Of a stretch of 33,770 bases of DNA, positions 1 through 8,723 are shown one piece after another. The notes beneath the pieces are model-generated. The model was not told the DNA's origin and ran no database searches. It worked only from the letters and a program-made list of their open reading frames with translations. Every line of letters begins with the position of its first letter. Positions within the stretch are counted from its first letter, which is position 1. Source of the stretch: Actinomycetota bacterium (GTDB lineage Bacteria > Actinomycetota > Actinomycetes > Actinomycetales > Kineosporiaceae); NCBI GenBank assembly GCA_030837505.1, contig JAUPKJ010000080.1, positions 1 to 33,770 of the forward strand. Direction: 5' to 3'. The position numbers and the translations under genes are program-made.

Positions 1-4
1 CGCG

Positions 5-1246
5 GTGAAGGAATCCCCGGGCAAACGCCCCTGGTTGACGCGGAACCTCAAGGTCGTCTCGGTGGTCTCCTTCCTGCAGGACACCGCTTCGGAACTGCTG
101 TACCCGATCTTGCCGATCTTTCTGACCGTGACGCTGGGGGCCCCGGCAGCCGTCGTCGGAGCGGTCGAGGGGATCGCGGGAGGCGTGGCCTCGCTCGCCA
201 CGATGGCCGCCGGTCGTCTGTCCGACCGTTTCCGACGCCGTCCCCTGATCGCCGTCGGCTACGGCCTGGCCGCGCTGGGAAAGGTGTTCGTCGCCGTGGC
301 CTGGGCCTGGCCGGTGGTCCTCGCCGGCCGATGTGTGGACCGTCTGGGCAAAGGCGTACGAGGAGCGCCCCGCGACGCTCTGATCGCCACGGACGTCCCG
401 CCCGAGGACCGCGGCAAGGCCTTCGGCTTCCACCGGACCATGGACACCGCGGGGGCCGTCGTCGGACCGCTGCTGGGCCTGGGCGCCTACCACCTGGCGG
501 ATCAGCGTCTGCGGCCGCTCCTGGTGATCGCCGTGGTTCCCGCTGTGCTCAGCGCCCTGTTCGTCCTGGCGATCCGGGAGCCGGGACCTGCCCGGCCTGC
601 CCCGCCGCTGTCTGGCCCGCCCCGGTCTGGCCCACCCCGGTCTGGCCCACCGCTGTCGGGCGCCGTCGGGGAGACGGGCGAACGCCCCGCGCCGCTGCCC
701 GCCCGGTACTGGCGGGTCGTCCTGTTGCTCGGCCTGTTCGGCCTGGTCAACTTCCCCGACGCGCTGGTGATCCTGCGGCTGCATGAGATCGGCTTCGGGG
801 TCACCGAGATCGTCCTGGCCTACGTCGGCTACAACCTCGTGTACACGGCGCTGAGCTACCCCGCGGGAGCCCTCGCCGACCGCTTCTCACCCGCTGTCGT
901 GTTCGGCACGGGGATGGCGGTCTTCGCCGTCGCCTACACCGGTCTGGGGATCACCGAGGACCGCCCCACGGCCTGGCTGCTCCTCGCCGGTTACGGCGCC
1001 TTCACGGCCCTGACCGACGGCGTGGGCAAAGCCTGGATCTCGGGCCTGCTGCCCGCAGCGGTCCAGGGGAGCGGCCAGGGGCTCTTCCAGGGAATCACCG
1101 GAATGGCGGTCCTGGTCGCCGGGATCTGGGCCGGCCTGGCCTGGGGCGCCGACGGGAGTACGCCCCTGGTCGTCTCCGGGTGTCTGGCGGCCGTGCTGTC
1201 GATCGGGGTGCTCACCGGAGCCGTGCTGCGCCGCGGCGTCCGGTGA
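5..1246 (+). CDS. MFS family transporter
   Basis: A 413-residue integral membrane protein with about twelve hydrophobic segments in two halves, as expected for the major facilitator superfamily. The loop after the second segment carries the family signature GRLSDRFRRRP (about residues 69-80), and the following GAPRDALIA and DRGKAFGFHRTMDTAG stretches are typical of bacterial drug/metabolite exporters of this class. The substrate cannot be told from sequence. The central cytoplasmic loop holds a short proline-rich repeat (SGPPR units, about 603-660) that looks like a length-variable linker. The GTG at position 5 is the first possible start in the window; an upstream start outside the window cannot be excluded. 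It converges on the lipoprotein gene, with only 24 nt between stop codons. Confidence 0.88.
   Translation: MKESPGKRPWLTRNLKVVSVVSFLQDTASELLYPILPIFLTVTLGAPAAVVGAVEGIAGGVASLATMAAGRLSDRFRRRPLIAVGYGLAALGKVFVAVAWAWPVVLAGRCVDRLGKGVRGAPRDALIATDVPPEDRGKAFGFHRTMDTAGAVVGPLLGLGAYHLADQRLRPLLVIAVVPAVLSALFVLAIREPGPARPAPPLSGPPRSGPPRSGPPLSGAVGETGERPAPLPARYWRVVLLLGLFGLVNFPDALVILRLHEIGFGVTEIVLAYVGYNLVYTALSYPAGALADRFSPAVVFGTGMAVFAVAYTGLGITEDRPTAWLLLAGYGAFTALTDGVGKAWISGLLPAAVQGSGQGLFQGITGMAVLVAGIWAGLAWGADGSTPLVVSGCLAAVLSIGVLTGAVLRRGVR
603..660 (+). repeat. Short in-frame tandem repeat coding SGPPR linker
   Basis: Near-identical 15-bp units (core CCCGGTCTGGCCCAC) encode repeated SGPPR/SGPPL in the loop between the two halves of the MFS protein. 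The number of units is likely to vary between strains by slippage, without breaking the frame. Confidence 0.7.
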
Positions 1247-1270
1247 TCACTCCGATGGTGGGAACGCGCG

Positions 1271-2059
1271 TCAGCCCCTGCCCAGCGGGGTGTAGGCAGC
1301 CTTGGCCTTCGCCTGGCCGTACTGTTCGATGAGCGTCTGTTCCGCCAGCTCGGCCACGGTCATCCCGGCTTCTGTCGCCATGGCCATGAGAGCCATGTTC
1401 GCGATCTTCATCAGGTCCATGAGCTTGACCTTCCAGCGTCCGTCCTCGTATCTGAAGTGCATTTTCAGCTTGGTCTTCTCACCGTCCAGCACATAGATCG
1501 CTCTACCGTAGGTGCCCACGATGGTGGCATCGGTGACCGAAATCCTGTTGCTGCCCTCGGCGTCGGTCATCCCCATCTTTGTTCCCAGGACGAACAGTTC
1601 ACGACCGTTGATGGAACGCAGGGTCGCCGCCGGGATCTGGATCCTCATGACCAGAACGGAAAGCTGTTCCGACGCCGACAGCCCCTCCAACTCGGCTGCC
1701 TTCGTGTCCAGGGACTTCTCCCGGATGCCCTCGTAGAAGTCGAAGGTGTCCTCGGCCACCAGGTCCGCCGCGGCTTTACCGTTCTTGGTCAGGATCGCGG
1801 TCTTGTACGCCTTCCAGGCGTCGTAGATGGCCTGAGAATCCTTCGGCGGCAGGGGTTCAGAGGTCTTCTTGTTCGCGACAGGGTTCGCGGCGGTCGAGTC
1901 CGACGCTGTCGGGGACTGCTGCCCGGGGTCCCGTCCGCCGTCGTCCGAGCCGCCCGAGCAGGCGGAAGCCCCCAGCGCGACACAGGTCAGGAACGCTCCC
2001 GCCAACAGACGGGAGGGAACGGTCCGTTCCGAACGTCGCCTTCCAGATTGAATGATCAC
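1271..2059 (-). CDS. Putative secreted lipoprotein
   Basis: I chose the GTG at 2059 because it places an arginine-rich n-region (RRRSERTVPSR), a hydrophobic stretch (LLAGAFLTCVALG) and a lipobox ending GASA-C at the N-terminus, a classic lipoprotein signal. The open frame extends further upstream (to 2188), but that part runs through a terminator hairpin and into the upstream gene. After the lipidated cysteine comes a low-complexity Gly/Asp/Ser/Thr spacer, then a folded alpha/beta region of roughly 190 residues with the pattern of small nuclear-transport-factor-like or DUF4878-like domains (KAYKTAILTKNGKAAADLV...). Function unknown; probably anchored on the outer face of the membrane. It lies just downstream of the GH43 gene on the same strand but behind a strong terminator, so it is probably transcribed separately. 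Confidence 0.72.
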   Translation of the reverse strand: MIIQSGRRRSERTVPSRLLAGAFLTCVALGASACSGGSDDGGRDPGQQSPTASDSTAANPVANKKTSEPLPPKDSQAIYDAWKAYKTAILTKNGKAAADLVAEDTFDFYEGIREKSLDTKAAELEGLSASEQLSVLVMRIQIPAATLRSINGRELFVLGTKMGMTDAEGSNRISVTDATIVGTYGRAIYVLDGEKTKLKMHFRYEDGRWKVKLMDLMKIANMALMAMATEAGMTVAELAEQTLIEQYGQAKAKAAYTPLGRG

Positions 2060-2078
2060 AAGTGCGGGAGTGTACAGA

Positions 2079-2113
2079 CCCGTGGCGACGAGCTGTTCCC
2101 TCGTCGCCACGGG
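2079..2113 (-). terminator. Strong hairpin terminator after the GH43 gene
   Basis: A perfect 14-bp inverted repeat, CCCGTGGCGACGAG / CTCGTCGCCACGGG, with a 7-nt loop, begins 7 nt past the GH43 stop codon. Flanking AGACC (2076-2080) and GGTCT (2115-2119) could extend the pairing around an internal loop. It has no long U tract, as is common in actinomycetes. Confidence 0.85.
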
Positions 2114-2120
2114 CGGTCTT

Positions 2121-3605
2121 TCAGGCCGTCTTCCGCTGCCACTGCTGGGCGGTGCTGCCGTCGCACACGGCCTGCACGACGCGGGCACTGTTCGCGGTGG
2201 AGGCGTCGGTCACCGCCAGGCACTTGCCGCTGTGCCGGGCCACCACCCGCAGGTACCCGTTCCCGGCGTCCTGCAGTTGCCACTGCTGGTTGGTGCCGCT
2301 GCCGCAGGCGTACTGGATGACCTTGGCCTTGTCCGCGGTGGAGCTGCTGACGACGTCCAGGCACTTGCCGCTGTGTCGAACCTGGAGGTTCACGTACCCG
2401 GCGGCGGCCTCCTGCACGTTCCACTGCTGGTTGTGCGCGGTACCGCAGGCGTACTGGATGATCTCGGCGTTGTTCTCAGAACTGCCGTTCACGACGTCCA
2501 GGCACTTGCCGGAGTTCCGGTTGACCACCGTGCTGTACGACGACGTGGCCCCTGTCACCTCGCCCGTGGCCGTATCGATGGTGATCTGCGGTGAGCTGTC
2601 CATCGCCAGGGTGGTGTTGCTGGGGAAACGCAGTGGCAGCCACACGTACTGGGAATCGGCGTAGACCCCGCCGAAGCCCGGTCCCCACCGGTCTCCCAGG
2701 TACAGGTACGAGGTGGTCAGGCTGCCCTGGACCGGCAGGACGAAGGTGGTCTGCGAGCCGAAGGCCGTGGAGTCGCCCACGTTCTGCCAGGCGCTCCACG
2801 ACCCGGTGATGCTCGTGGCCGTGGAGTACTTCTGCTGGTTCGGGTCCCAGCCCGTGGCCCCGGAGGTCACCATGAAGTACACGCCGTTGCGTTTGAACAG
2901 GGCCGGGGCCTCCCGGTGGTCGCCGGGCCAGGAACGGGCCAAGGAGGCGACGTTCGTGTAGTCGGCGGTCAGTTTGTACACGTGCAGGTCGTAGTTCTCA
3001 CGGGCCGCGGAAATCATGTATCCCGTGCCGTCGTCGTCGACGAAGGCCGTGATGTCCCGTGACATGTGCTGGTTGAGGGGCCGGAAACTCCCGCGGTAGC
3101 TGTAGGGGCCCTCGATCGTGCTCGACGTGGCCACGGCGGCGCGGGCCTCGCCGTAGTCCTTGCCGTTCTCCTTGTGCATCCACATGACGTACTGCTTGGT
3201 CGACCGGTTGTAGATGACCTTCGGCCTTTCGATGTTGGCCGAGGCCAGCTCTGACGCCGAACCCTGGCTCAGGGCGTTGCCCCGGGACTCCCAGTTCTTC
3301 AGGTCCGTGGACCGGTACACGGTCACGGCGCGGAAGGAGTAATCGGAGTTCCGGCTCTCACCGAACCAGTAGTAGTACGAATCGACCTTGATGATCCCGC
3401 CGCCGTGGGCGTGAAGGACATTGCCCGCCGTGTCGCGGAACTGGGTGCGGTTGGTGATCGTCACGGTCGCGGCCTCGGCCGGCGCCCCGGCGTTCAGGGC
3501 CGCACCGGCCAGCGCCCCCGCCAGGGCGAGGGAGAGGAGGCCGAGGCGGCGGCCTCGTCGCAGCCTCGGACGGAGGCGCGGGGACGCAGCGTTCGACTCA
3601 AACAT
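2121..3605 (-). CDS. Secreted GH43 exo-beta-1,3-galactanase-like enzyme with C-terminal CBM13
   Basis: ATG at 3605 is chosen because AGGAG (3614-3618) sits 8 nt upstream; the frame opens nine codons earlier without such a site. The 494-residue product has an Arg-rich signal peptide cleaved near APAEAA-TV (about residue 47), a five-bladed GH43 domain (about 50-355) and a ricin-type beta-trefoil CBM13 (about 362-494) with three GKCL...QQW repeats. HAHGGGII (65-72), IERPKVIYN (E126), DHREAPALF (E232) and SQTTFVLP (Q285) match the pattern of GH43 subfamily 24 exo-beta-1,3-galactanases, in which a Glu is the acid and the usual base is replaced by Gln or Glu. The likely substrate is the beta-1,3-galactan backbone of plant arabinogalactan proteins; that is inference from family motifs. 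Confidence 0.9.
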   Translation of the reverse strand: MFESNAASPRLRPRLRRGRRLGLLSLALAGALAGAALNAGAPAEAATVTITNRTQFRDTAGNVLHAHGGGIIKVDSYYYWFGESRNSDYSFRAVTVYRSTDLKNWESRGNALSQGSASELASANIERPKVIYNRSTKQYVMWMHKENGKDYGEARAAVATSSTIEGPYSYRGSFRPLNQHMSRDITAFVDDDGTGYMISAARENYDLHVYKLTADYTNVASLARSWPGDHREAPALFKRNGVYFMVTSGATGWDPNQQKYSTATSITGSWSAWQNVGDSTAFGSQTTFVLPVQGSLTTSYLYLGDRWGPGFGGVYADSQYVWLPLRFPSNTTLAMDSSPQITIDTATGEVTGATSSYSTVVNRNSGKCLDVVNGSSENNAEIIQYACGTAHNQQWNVQEAAAGYVNLQVRHSGKCLDVVSSSTADKAKVIQYACGSGTNQQWQLQDAGNGYLRVVARHSGKCLAVTDASTANSARVVQAVCDGSTAQQWQRKTA

Positions 3606-3868
3606 GGGCACCACTCCTGGATCGGACGGCACTTCGCGACGACGGGGCTACCCCTGACAGCGCCACGGGACCTCCCCGCGTTCACCTCGGGCGTCGACGA
3701 CGGAGCCCGGGACCGGGCTCGCGCGCTCGACGAGAGGTAGTACGGGTGTGTCAAAACACCTCGGACCAGGGTATTCCAGGCACACTCGGTGTGATTCACA
3801 TCGCACTGCGGTCGGGCGTCGTCCACCCGGTTCTCGCGAAAACACTCACGACGCCGGAGACTGTCCGA
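3606..3868. promoter_or_regulatory. Intergenic region upstream of the GH43 gene with two inverted repeats
   Basis: This 263-nt gap holds no convincing gene. Two inverted repeats stand out: GGTGT-gtcaaa-ACACC (3745-3760) and TGTGA-T-TCACA (3790-3800). Both lie upstream of the GH43 start and could be operators for a sugar-responsive repressor. No clear -35/-10 pair was found. Confidence 0.4.
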
Positions 3869-4741
3869 TCAGTACTGGTGGAAGAACTGGGCGATCATCT
3901 TCGGTGTGGTGGTCGCGGGGCAGGTTCTGTTGTGGTCGACGGTCGCGCTGCCCCGCTGGATGATCGCGGGGGTTCCCCCCTGGATCGACCGGCTCGCGGT
4001 ACAGGCCGTGAGCAGGTCCTTCTCCGTCTTGTTCATCCCGACGGTGCGCCATTCGGGCACCGAGAAGTGCCCGGTCCCGACGATCTTCTTCCAGGCCGTC
4101 ACGGTGCTGTAGATGCCGACCTTGTGGCCCCGGTTGCGCAGCCCGTTGATGAATCCCGAGAGCACGTAGGCGTTGTTCTGGGTCGAGGTGCTCCAGGGCT
4201 GAGGTTTCGAACCCTCGACGTCGATCCACACCGTGGGGGAGGCGAAGCCCCTCGCCCGCAGGAGATTCACGGCCGCCTCGGCCTCGGCCCACCCGACATT
4301 GCGCAGTTTGGCGTCGAGAGTCGTCCCCTTCCACGGGCCCGAGGAACCGTAGGACTTCAGGTGGGAAGCCGTGGGGTAGTTCGCCATCGCATAGGCGGCG
4401 CCCAGAGCATGGTGGCTGCGCAGCCAGGCCAGTTCGGCCGACAGACACGGGTTGGTCGTGAAAGCACGGCCGTTGGTGAGGCCGACCACCACGAACTTTC
4501 GGTCCGACGTCGGCATCGGCAGACCCTTGCTCGTCTTCGTGGTGCACTGCGGCCAGGAGATGTCCTGCCCGGACAGGGTGTTCTTGGTCGTCGCGACCGT
4601 GGTCGCGGAGGTGCCCTCCGGATTGAGGGCAAGGGCGTCGTCACTGTTCCGAACGACGAGAACCCAGGTCAGAGCCGGAATGGCCACCAGGGCCGGCAGG
4701 GTGAGGCGAAGGTACCGTCGAGGCCGCATGCGGGGGATCAT
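3869..4741 (-). CDS. Secreted or membrane-anchored GH25-like / DUF1906-like protein
   Basis: A 290-residue product beginning with basic residues and one hydrophobic segment (about 11-30, LRLTLPALVAIPALTWVLVV) that is either an uncleaved anchor or a signal peptide. A TIM-barrel-like domain follows from about residue 57. The opening GQDISWPQC, the strand ending TVWIDVEGS (acidic DxE pair), and the later NRGHKVGIYST strand match the glycoside-hydrolase-25-like and DUF1906 group of actinobacterial exported proteins, often annotated as lysozyme-like. Catalysis is not proven: the DVE pair is present, but I cannot check the rest of the active site. GAGG lies about 8 nt upstream of the ATG. It is 58 nt downstream of the GH3 gene on the same strand and may be cotranscribed with it. 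Confidence 0.75.
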   Translation of the reverse strand: MIPRMRPRRYLRLTLPALVAIPALTWVLVVRNSDDALALNPEGTSATTVATTKNTLSGQDISWPQCTTKTSKGLPMPTSDRKFVVVGLTNGRAFTTNPCLSAELAWLRSHHALGAAYAMANYPTASHLKSYGSSGPWKGTTLDAKLRNVGWAEAEAAVNLLRARGFASPTVWIDVEGSKPQPWSTSTQNNAYVLSGFINGLRNRGHKVGIYSTVTAWKKIVGTGHFSVPEWRTVGMNKTEKDLLTACTASRSIQGGTPAIIQRGSATVDHNRTCPATTTPKMIAQFFHQY

Positions 4742-4799
4742 CTCAGGACCTCGGGACTGGTTCGAACGAGGGGCTGCCCCGTCCGGACAGGCTCCCCGG

Positions 4800-7073
4800 T
4801 CACCGGGGTCCGAGGCCGATCATGGCGCGGACCTCGGAAGGCAGGGAACCGAACACGAGTCGCTCTTCGGCCAGGGCGATCCGGCGGGCGTGAACCGCCT
4901 TCGCCGGTGATCCCGTCGAGTCAGCCGTGCGGAACGCCCTCTGAACGATCGTGCGGTCCGTCCCGGTCCCGGCGGTCGCCGTGCCCCGGGTCGTCAGGCC
5001 CCACCCGTAGGGGAACAAGGGGTCGTAGTCGGCGTCGCCCACATTGATCGGTTCCTGGTCGAGCGAGCGCGGCCAGGTCACCGGCAGCCGCCCGGTGAAC
5101 TGTCGTTCGCCGAACAGGACGTCGGCGAGGCCCGCTCCTTCGCTGCCCGGCAGCCAGGACGCGACGAGAGCGTCCACCTCCGCGAACGTACGCGGCTCCA
5201 GGACGAGGGGCCGGCCGGAGATCAGGGTGACGACGCACGTCTCGACCTGCGAACAGACCCGTTCGACCGTCCGGGCGTCCTCGTCGGTGAGCGTCATCGT
5301 GTGGCTCGGGTGGGGGTGTTCGGACCAGGGCCACGCCGGCCCACCGACGTCGCCGTAGCCCTCGGCGTACGGCATCTCGCCGACGGCGACGACGGCGACC
5401 TGTGCCTCTCCGACCGGCGCTGTGCCGTCCACGCTGTGCACGATCCGGGCGTCGGGGGCGAGGGCCCGGAGCCCCTCCAGGATGCTGGTGCCCTCGATGG
5501 TGTCGCCGGAGTCGCCCTGCCAGGTGACGGTCCATCCACCGGCTTGACGGCCGAGATCGTCGGACGCCGAACCGGCCACGTAGATCTCCCCGGAGCGTCG
5601 CAGCGGCAGCGCACCGTGCTCGTTGCGCAGCAGGACCTGGGACTCGGCGACGGCCCGGCGGGCCACGGCCCGGTGTTCGGGGGAACCGATCCGGTCCAGG
5701 CGGCTGCGATCGGTGAAGGGATGCTCGAACAGGCCGAGTTCGAACTTGGCGGTGAGGATCCGCCGGACGGCGTCGTCGATCCGGGACATCGGTACCCGTC
5801 CCGCCTCGACCTCCTCGGCGAGCAGCCTCACGAACCGGTCGGCAGCGTGCGGTTCCCCGGCCATGTCGATCCCGGCGTTCACGGCGGTTCGCACCTTGTA
5901 CCCGGTCAGCTCGGTCTCTTCGGGGGCCTGCGGATCGGGGATGGACCGTATCGCGGCCCAGTCGCTGATGAGGAAGCCCTCGAACCCCAGACGGTGTTTG
6001 AGAACCCCCGTGAGCAAGTCACGGTTGGCATGCATCTTGATCGGGTCGCCGATGCCGTTCTCCGTGAGATCCACCGACGAGTACGACGGCATGATCGTCC
6101 CGACGTCGTAGCGTCTCACCGCCGGTAGGTACTGCTTGATCGCTTTCTCCCACAGACCGGCCTGGTCGGTGATGGCCGTGCCCTGGTCGATCGTGTAACC
6201 GTCCGGGTTGGTGCTGCTCCCGAACTGCGTCAGGCCGTCCCCGGCGAAGTGTTTCGCGGTGGCCAGGACCCGGTCCGCGGCATATTTCTCTGCCCCCGTG
6301 CCTTGCAGACCGTCGTAGATGGTTTCCAGGGCCACGACCCGGTTCGGGTCCTCGCTGTACGACTCGTAGGAGCGTCCCCACCGATCGTCCTGGACCGAAC
6401 ACAGGCACGGGTCGAACGACCACTGTGGTCCGGTGGCCCTGGTCTCCTCGGCAGTGATGTGGCCGATCCGCCGCTGGAGGTCCGGATCGTACGCGGCCCC
6501 CAGCCCGATGTTGTGGGGGAAGACGGTCGCCCCGCGAAGATTGGCGTGGCCGTGCGCGGAGTCCAGGGCGTACAGAACGGGAATCCCCAGCCGGGTCCGC
6601 AGAGCCTGACGTTGGAAGTCATCGACCATGTCGGCCCAGGCCGCAGGGGTGTTCTCGGACGGCCCGGAACCCGCGCCGGACATCACGCTGCCCACAGCCA
6701 GCGTTGTCACGAGATCCGGCACGTTCGTGGCGTTCTCCCGCTCGGTCTGGGTCATCTGGCCGACCTTCTCGGCCAGGGTCATCCGGGACAGGAGGTCGGC
6801 GACCCTCGGGCCGACGGGGGCGGAGGGATCACGGTACGTCTCCGGCAGCGCGACCGGAGACGTACCGATCACAGGGGGCCGACCGGCCGGGGAGGACCGG
6901 CCCGGTCCGGCCCCTGCGGTCTGCGAACACACCGACACTGCAACAGCGGCGACCACCAGGGCCGCAGGGAGCCCGCGGCGGGGGAGCCGGTCCGGCGGCC
7001 GCAACCGACCGGGACTCGGGACTGCGGACGACGGCGCCCCCAGACGGTGCGAGACAGGACCTGCATCCCTCAT
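4800..7073 (-). CDS. Secreted glycoside hydrolase family 3 (beta-glucosidase / glucan exohydrolase type)
   Basis: A 757-residue protein. I chose ATG at 7073 because GAGGAG (7079-7084) sits 5 nt upstream; the frame opens 16 codons earlier. The N-terminus has an Arg-rich stretch and hydrophobic core (RRGLPAALVVAAVAVSV), consistent with export. The GH3 N-terminal barrel starts near DLLSRMTLAEKVGQM, with TAKHFAGDG as the substrate-binding strand and GFLISDW carrying the expected nucleophile D371. The C-terminal domain has GEMPYAEGYGD, the position of the acid/base Glu in plant and actinobacterial beta-glucan exohydrolases, and ends with the FPYGWGLTT strand. The expected role is release of glucose from beta-glucans or cello-oligosaccharides outside the cell. 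Exact linkage cannot be read from sequence. Confidence 0.92.
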   Translation of the reverse strand: MRDAGPVSHRLGAPSSAVPSPGRLRPPDRLPRRGLPAALVVAAVAVSVCSQTAGAGPGRSSPAGRPPVIGTSPVALPETYRDPSAPVGPRVADLLSRMTLAEKVGQMTQTERENATNVPDLVTTLAVGSVMSGAGSGPSENTPAAWADMVDDFQRQALRTRLGIPVLYALDSAHGHANLRGATVFPHNIGLGAAYDPDLQRRIGHITAEETRATGPQWSFDPCLCSVQDDRWGRSYESYSEDPNRVVALETIYDGLQGTGAEKYAADRVLATAKHFAGDGLTQFGSSTNPDGYTIDQGTAITDQAGLWEKAIKQYLPAVRRYDVGTIMPSYSSVDLTENGIGDPIKMHANRDLLTGVLKHRLGFEGFLISDWAAIRSIPDPQAPEETELTGYKVRTAVNAGIDMAGEPHAADRFVRLLAEEVEAGRVPMSRIDDAVRRILTAKFELGLFEHPFTDRSRLDRIGSPEHRAVARRAVAESQVLLRNEHGALPLRRSGEIYVAGSASDDLGRQAGGWTVTWQGDSGDTIEGTSILEGLRALAPDARIVHSVDGTAPVGEAQVAVVAVGEMPYAEGYGDVGGPAWPWSEHPHPSHTMTLTDEDARTVERVCSQVETCVVTLISGRPLVLEPRTFAEVDALVASWLPGSEGAGLADVLFGERQFTGRLPVTWPRSLDQEPINVGDADYDPLFPYGWGLTTRGTATAGTGTDRTIVQRAFRTADSTGSPAKAVHARRIALAEERLVFGSLPSEVRAMIGLGPR

Positions 7074-7102
7074 GGCGTCTCCTCGTGCAGAATCAACGTC
7101 TT

Positions 7103-7124
7103 TGGTGCGCACGGCGTGCAACCA
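7103..7124. promoter_or_regulatory. Imperfect palindrome upstream of the GH3 gene
   Basis: TGGT (7103-7106) and ACCA (7121-7124) flank GCAC-ggc-GTGC (7109-7119), giving an imperfect two-fold symmetric site about 30 bp upstream of the GH3 start. LacI-family repressors commonly control such genes through sites of this size in actinomycetes, but no regulator is encoded nearby, so this is a weak prediction. Confidence 0.3.
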
Positions 7125-7308
7125 TCATGATTCGTACACATTGCCCCGCGGGTCAAGGCTCCCTGCTGTGGAAACGCCGTGGCTGGTCCGACCGAAGGGA
7201 GCGAACGGCGGAAAGGTGTGGTCCGCCGCTGGATTGCCGATACACCGGACGGCGCTCGGAACACAGACCGGGCCGTCCAGTCGCACCCCGAAGGAAGAGG
7301 AACGGATC

Positions 7309-7638
7309 ATGAAGGTTGAGGAACTCATCGAACGCTGCAGCGACCATCTGGGGGTGCGGCGGGTCTTCGGCGAACCCGTGGAGCGGGACGGCGTCACGAT
7401 CGTCCCTGTCGCGGTCATCATGGGCGGCGGGGGATGCGGACCCGCTCCCGCGGACACAGAGGGGTGCGGCGAGGGGGCAGGATTCGGAATGTGCGCCCGC
7501 GGGATCGGGGTCTACACCATCCATGAGGGCAAGGTCCGCTTCGTCCCTGCCCTGGACCCGACGGTTCTCAGCCTGACGGCCCTGGCCATCGTGTCAGTGA
7601 TGGGCAGGACGCTGTCCCGCAGACGCCGCCGTCGCTGA
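7309..7638 (+). CDS. GerW/YtfJ-family sporulation-type protein
   Basis: A 109-residue protein starting at ATG 7309, with GGAAGAGG (7293-7300) about 8 nt upstream. The VFGEPVERDGVTIVPVAVIMGGGG...GMCARGIGVYTIHEGKVRFVPALDPT pattern is that of the GerW (YtfJ) family, known from Bacillus spore germination and widespread in actinomycetes that do not make endospores. The glycine-rich loop has GCGP and a second Cys cluster. The C-terminus has a hydrophobic segment (VLSLTALAIVSVMG) followed by a run of arginines, which suggests peripheral or single-pass membrane contact. It is divergent from the GH3 gene. Its role in this organism is unknown. Confidence 0.85.
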   Translation: MKVEELIERCSDHLGVRRVFGEPVERDGVTIVPVAVIMGGGGCGPAPADTEGCGEGAGFGMCARGIGVYTIHEGKVRFVPALDPTVLSLTALAIVSVMGRTLSRRRRRR

Positions 7639-7642
7639 GAAA

Positions 7643-7664
7643 CCGTCGCTGACGGCACCGACGG
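7643..7664 (+). terminator. Possible weak terminator after the GerW-like gene
   Basis: CCGTCG (7643-7648) and CGACGG (7659-7664) form a 6-bp stem; an alternative CCGTC-gct-GACGG hairpin overlaps it. It starts 4 nt past the stop codon. It is weak and without a U tract. Confidence 0.35.
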
Positions 7665-7729
7665 CCTCCCGACCGGTCCCGGTCCCGGACAGTGGCTCTT
7701 CCAGGCCGTGTCCGGTGGGGGGGACGCCG

Positions 7730-8668
7730 TCAGGTCGGCGCGGGAGTCAGCCGCTGCAGGGTGAGCCGGCCGATCCTCGCGAAGTGCGGATCGTCGACGG
7801 AACCGTGTTCCAGGAGCATGGAGCCGAAGAACACGGCCCAACCGCGGGCTCGCAGCAGGGTCGCGGGGGAGACCTCCCCGTAGGCTTCCCAGACCTGGGC
7901 ATGGTGCTCGACGGGGAAGTGCATCCAGACGGCTGCCAGATCGGTCGCGGGGTCTCCCAGACAGGTGTCGCCCCAGTCGATCACTGCGGCGAGCCTGCCC
8001 CCGTCCGCGAGGACGTTCTTGGGGTGCAGATCGGCGTGGATCCAGGCGTCGGCGGTGTCGAGGGGAGCCGCGACGGCCGACCGCCACAGGTCGAACAGAC
8101 GTTCCCAGTCCAGTCCTGGCGATGCCGAGGCAAGGGACGTGAGTCTCTGCTCCACTGTGACGCACCGTTCCAGCGCCATACCGCGGTAGGTGCTGTGGGG
8201 AAGCCCGGGCGGATCGACGTGGTGCAGGGCGTTCAGGAACGATCCGAACACCCCGGCCTGGTCGGCGGCGAGGGGATCGTGTTCGGTGGAACGTCCGGTG
8301 ATCCACGGAACGATGCTCCAACGCCACGGGTAACCCTGATCGGGCCGCCCCTCCCGCACGGGGACGGGCACGGGGACGGGCAGACGCAGAGCCAGCAGGG
8401 GCAGGAAATCCTGTTCTCTCGTCAGGAGTTCTCCTGCCATTTTCCTACGGGGTATCCGCACGGCCAGGTCGGCCCCCAGCCGGTAGGTGCAGTTGTCCCA
8501 CCCCGTCGCCGTCAGCTCCAGCGGCAGGTCGGCCAGGTCCGGGTGCTGCGAACGCAGGAGGTTCCTCACGAGGTCCTCGTCGATCTCGATCTCCGCCGGG
8601 GGAGTGCCCCCCGGCGGCGACGCAGCCGCCCGTGGACCTGATCGAGCCATGTTTTCCCCGTTCGTCAT
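7730..8668 (-). CDS. Aminoglycoside phosphotransferase (APH) fold kinase
   Basis: A 312-residue protein with the APH kinase fold. The N-lobe has a nucleotide-loop region (TATGWDNCTYRLG) and LAVRIPRR for the ATP-binding basic residue. The C-lobe has the catalytic HADLHPKNVL (H-x-D-x-H-x3-N) and the metal-binding IDWGD. Small-molecule kinases of this family act on aminoglycosides, macrolides, homoserine, choline and other metabolites; the substrate cannot be assigned, and most chromosomal members are not resistance genes. The start is ambiguous. ATG 8668 has AAGGGGA about 10 nt upstream; a GTG at 8692 and an ATG at 8650 (GGGGA nearby) are in frame. The repeat-bearing region at 8724-8808 lies just upstream. 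Confidence 0.82.
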   Translation of the reverse strand: MTNGENMARSGPRAAASPPGGTPPAEIEIDEDLVRNLLRSQHPDLADLPLELTATGWDNCTYRLGADLAVRIPRRKMAGELLTREQDFLPLLALRLPVPVPVPVREGRPDQGYPWRWSIVPWITGRSTEHDPLAADQAGVFGSFLNALHHVDPPGLPHSTYRGMALERCVTVEQRLTSLASASPGLDWERLFDLWRSAVAAPLDTADAWIHADLHPKNVLADGGRLAAVIDWGDTCLGDPATDLAAVWMHFPVEHHAQVWEAYGEVSPATLLRARGWAVFFGSMLLEHGSVDDPHFARIGRLTLQRLTPAPT

Positions 8669-8723
8669 GGTGTTGCCGTCCCCTTCGCCCACGGTGTTCC
8701 GCTCGCACGGCCGACAGATGAAT

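Noticed and set aside
2056-2188. Longer start for the lipoprotein gene
   Set aside because: The added residues run through the GH43 terminator and would bury the lipoprotein signal 43 residues inside the protein.
3790-3800. CRP-type binding site
   Set aside because: TGTGA and TCACA are present but separated by one base, not six, so it cannot be a standard CRP site; kept only as a generic inverted repeat.
3746-5047. A 433-codon plus-strand frame
   Set aside because: Shadow of the GH25-like and GH3 genes on the opposite strand; low-complexity Arg/Gly/Pro product.
7730-8668. Aminoglycoside resistance gene
   Set aside because: The APH kinase motifs are present, but chromosomal members of this fold mostly act on other small molecules; nothing in the context supports resistance.
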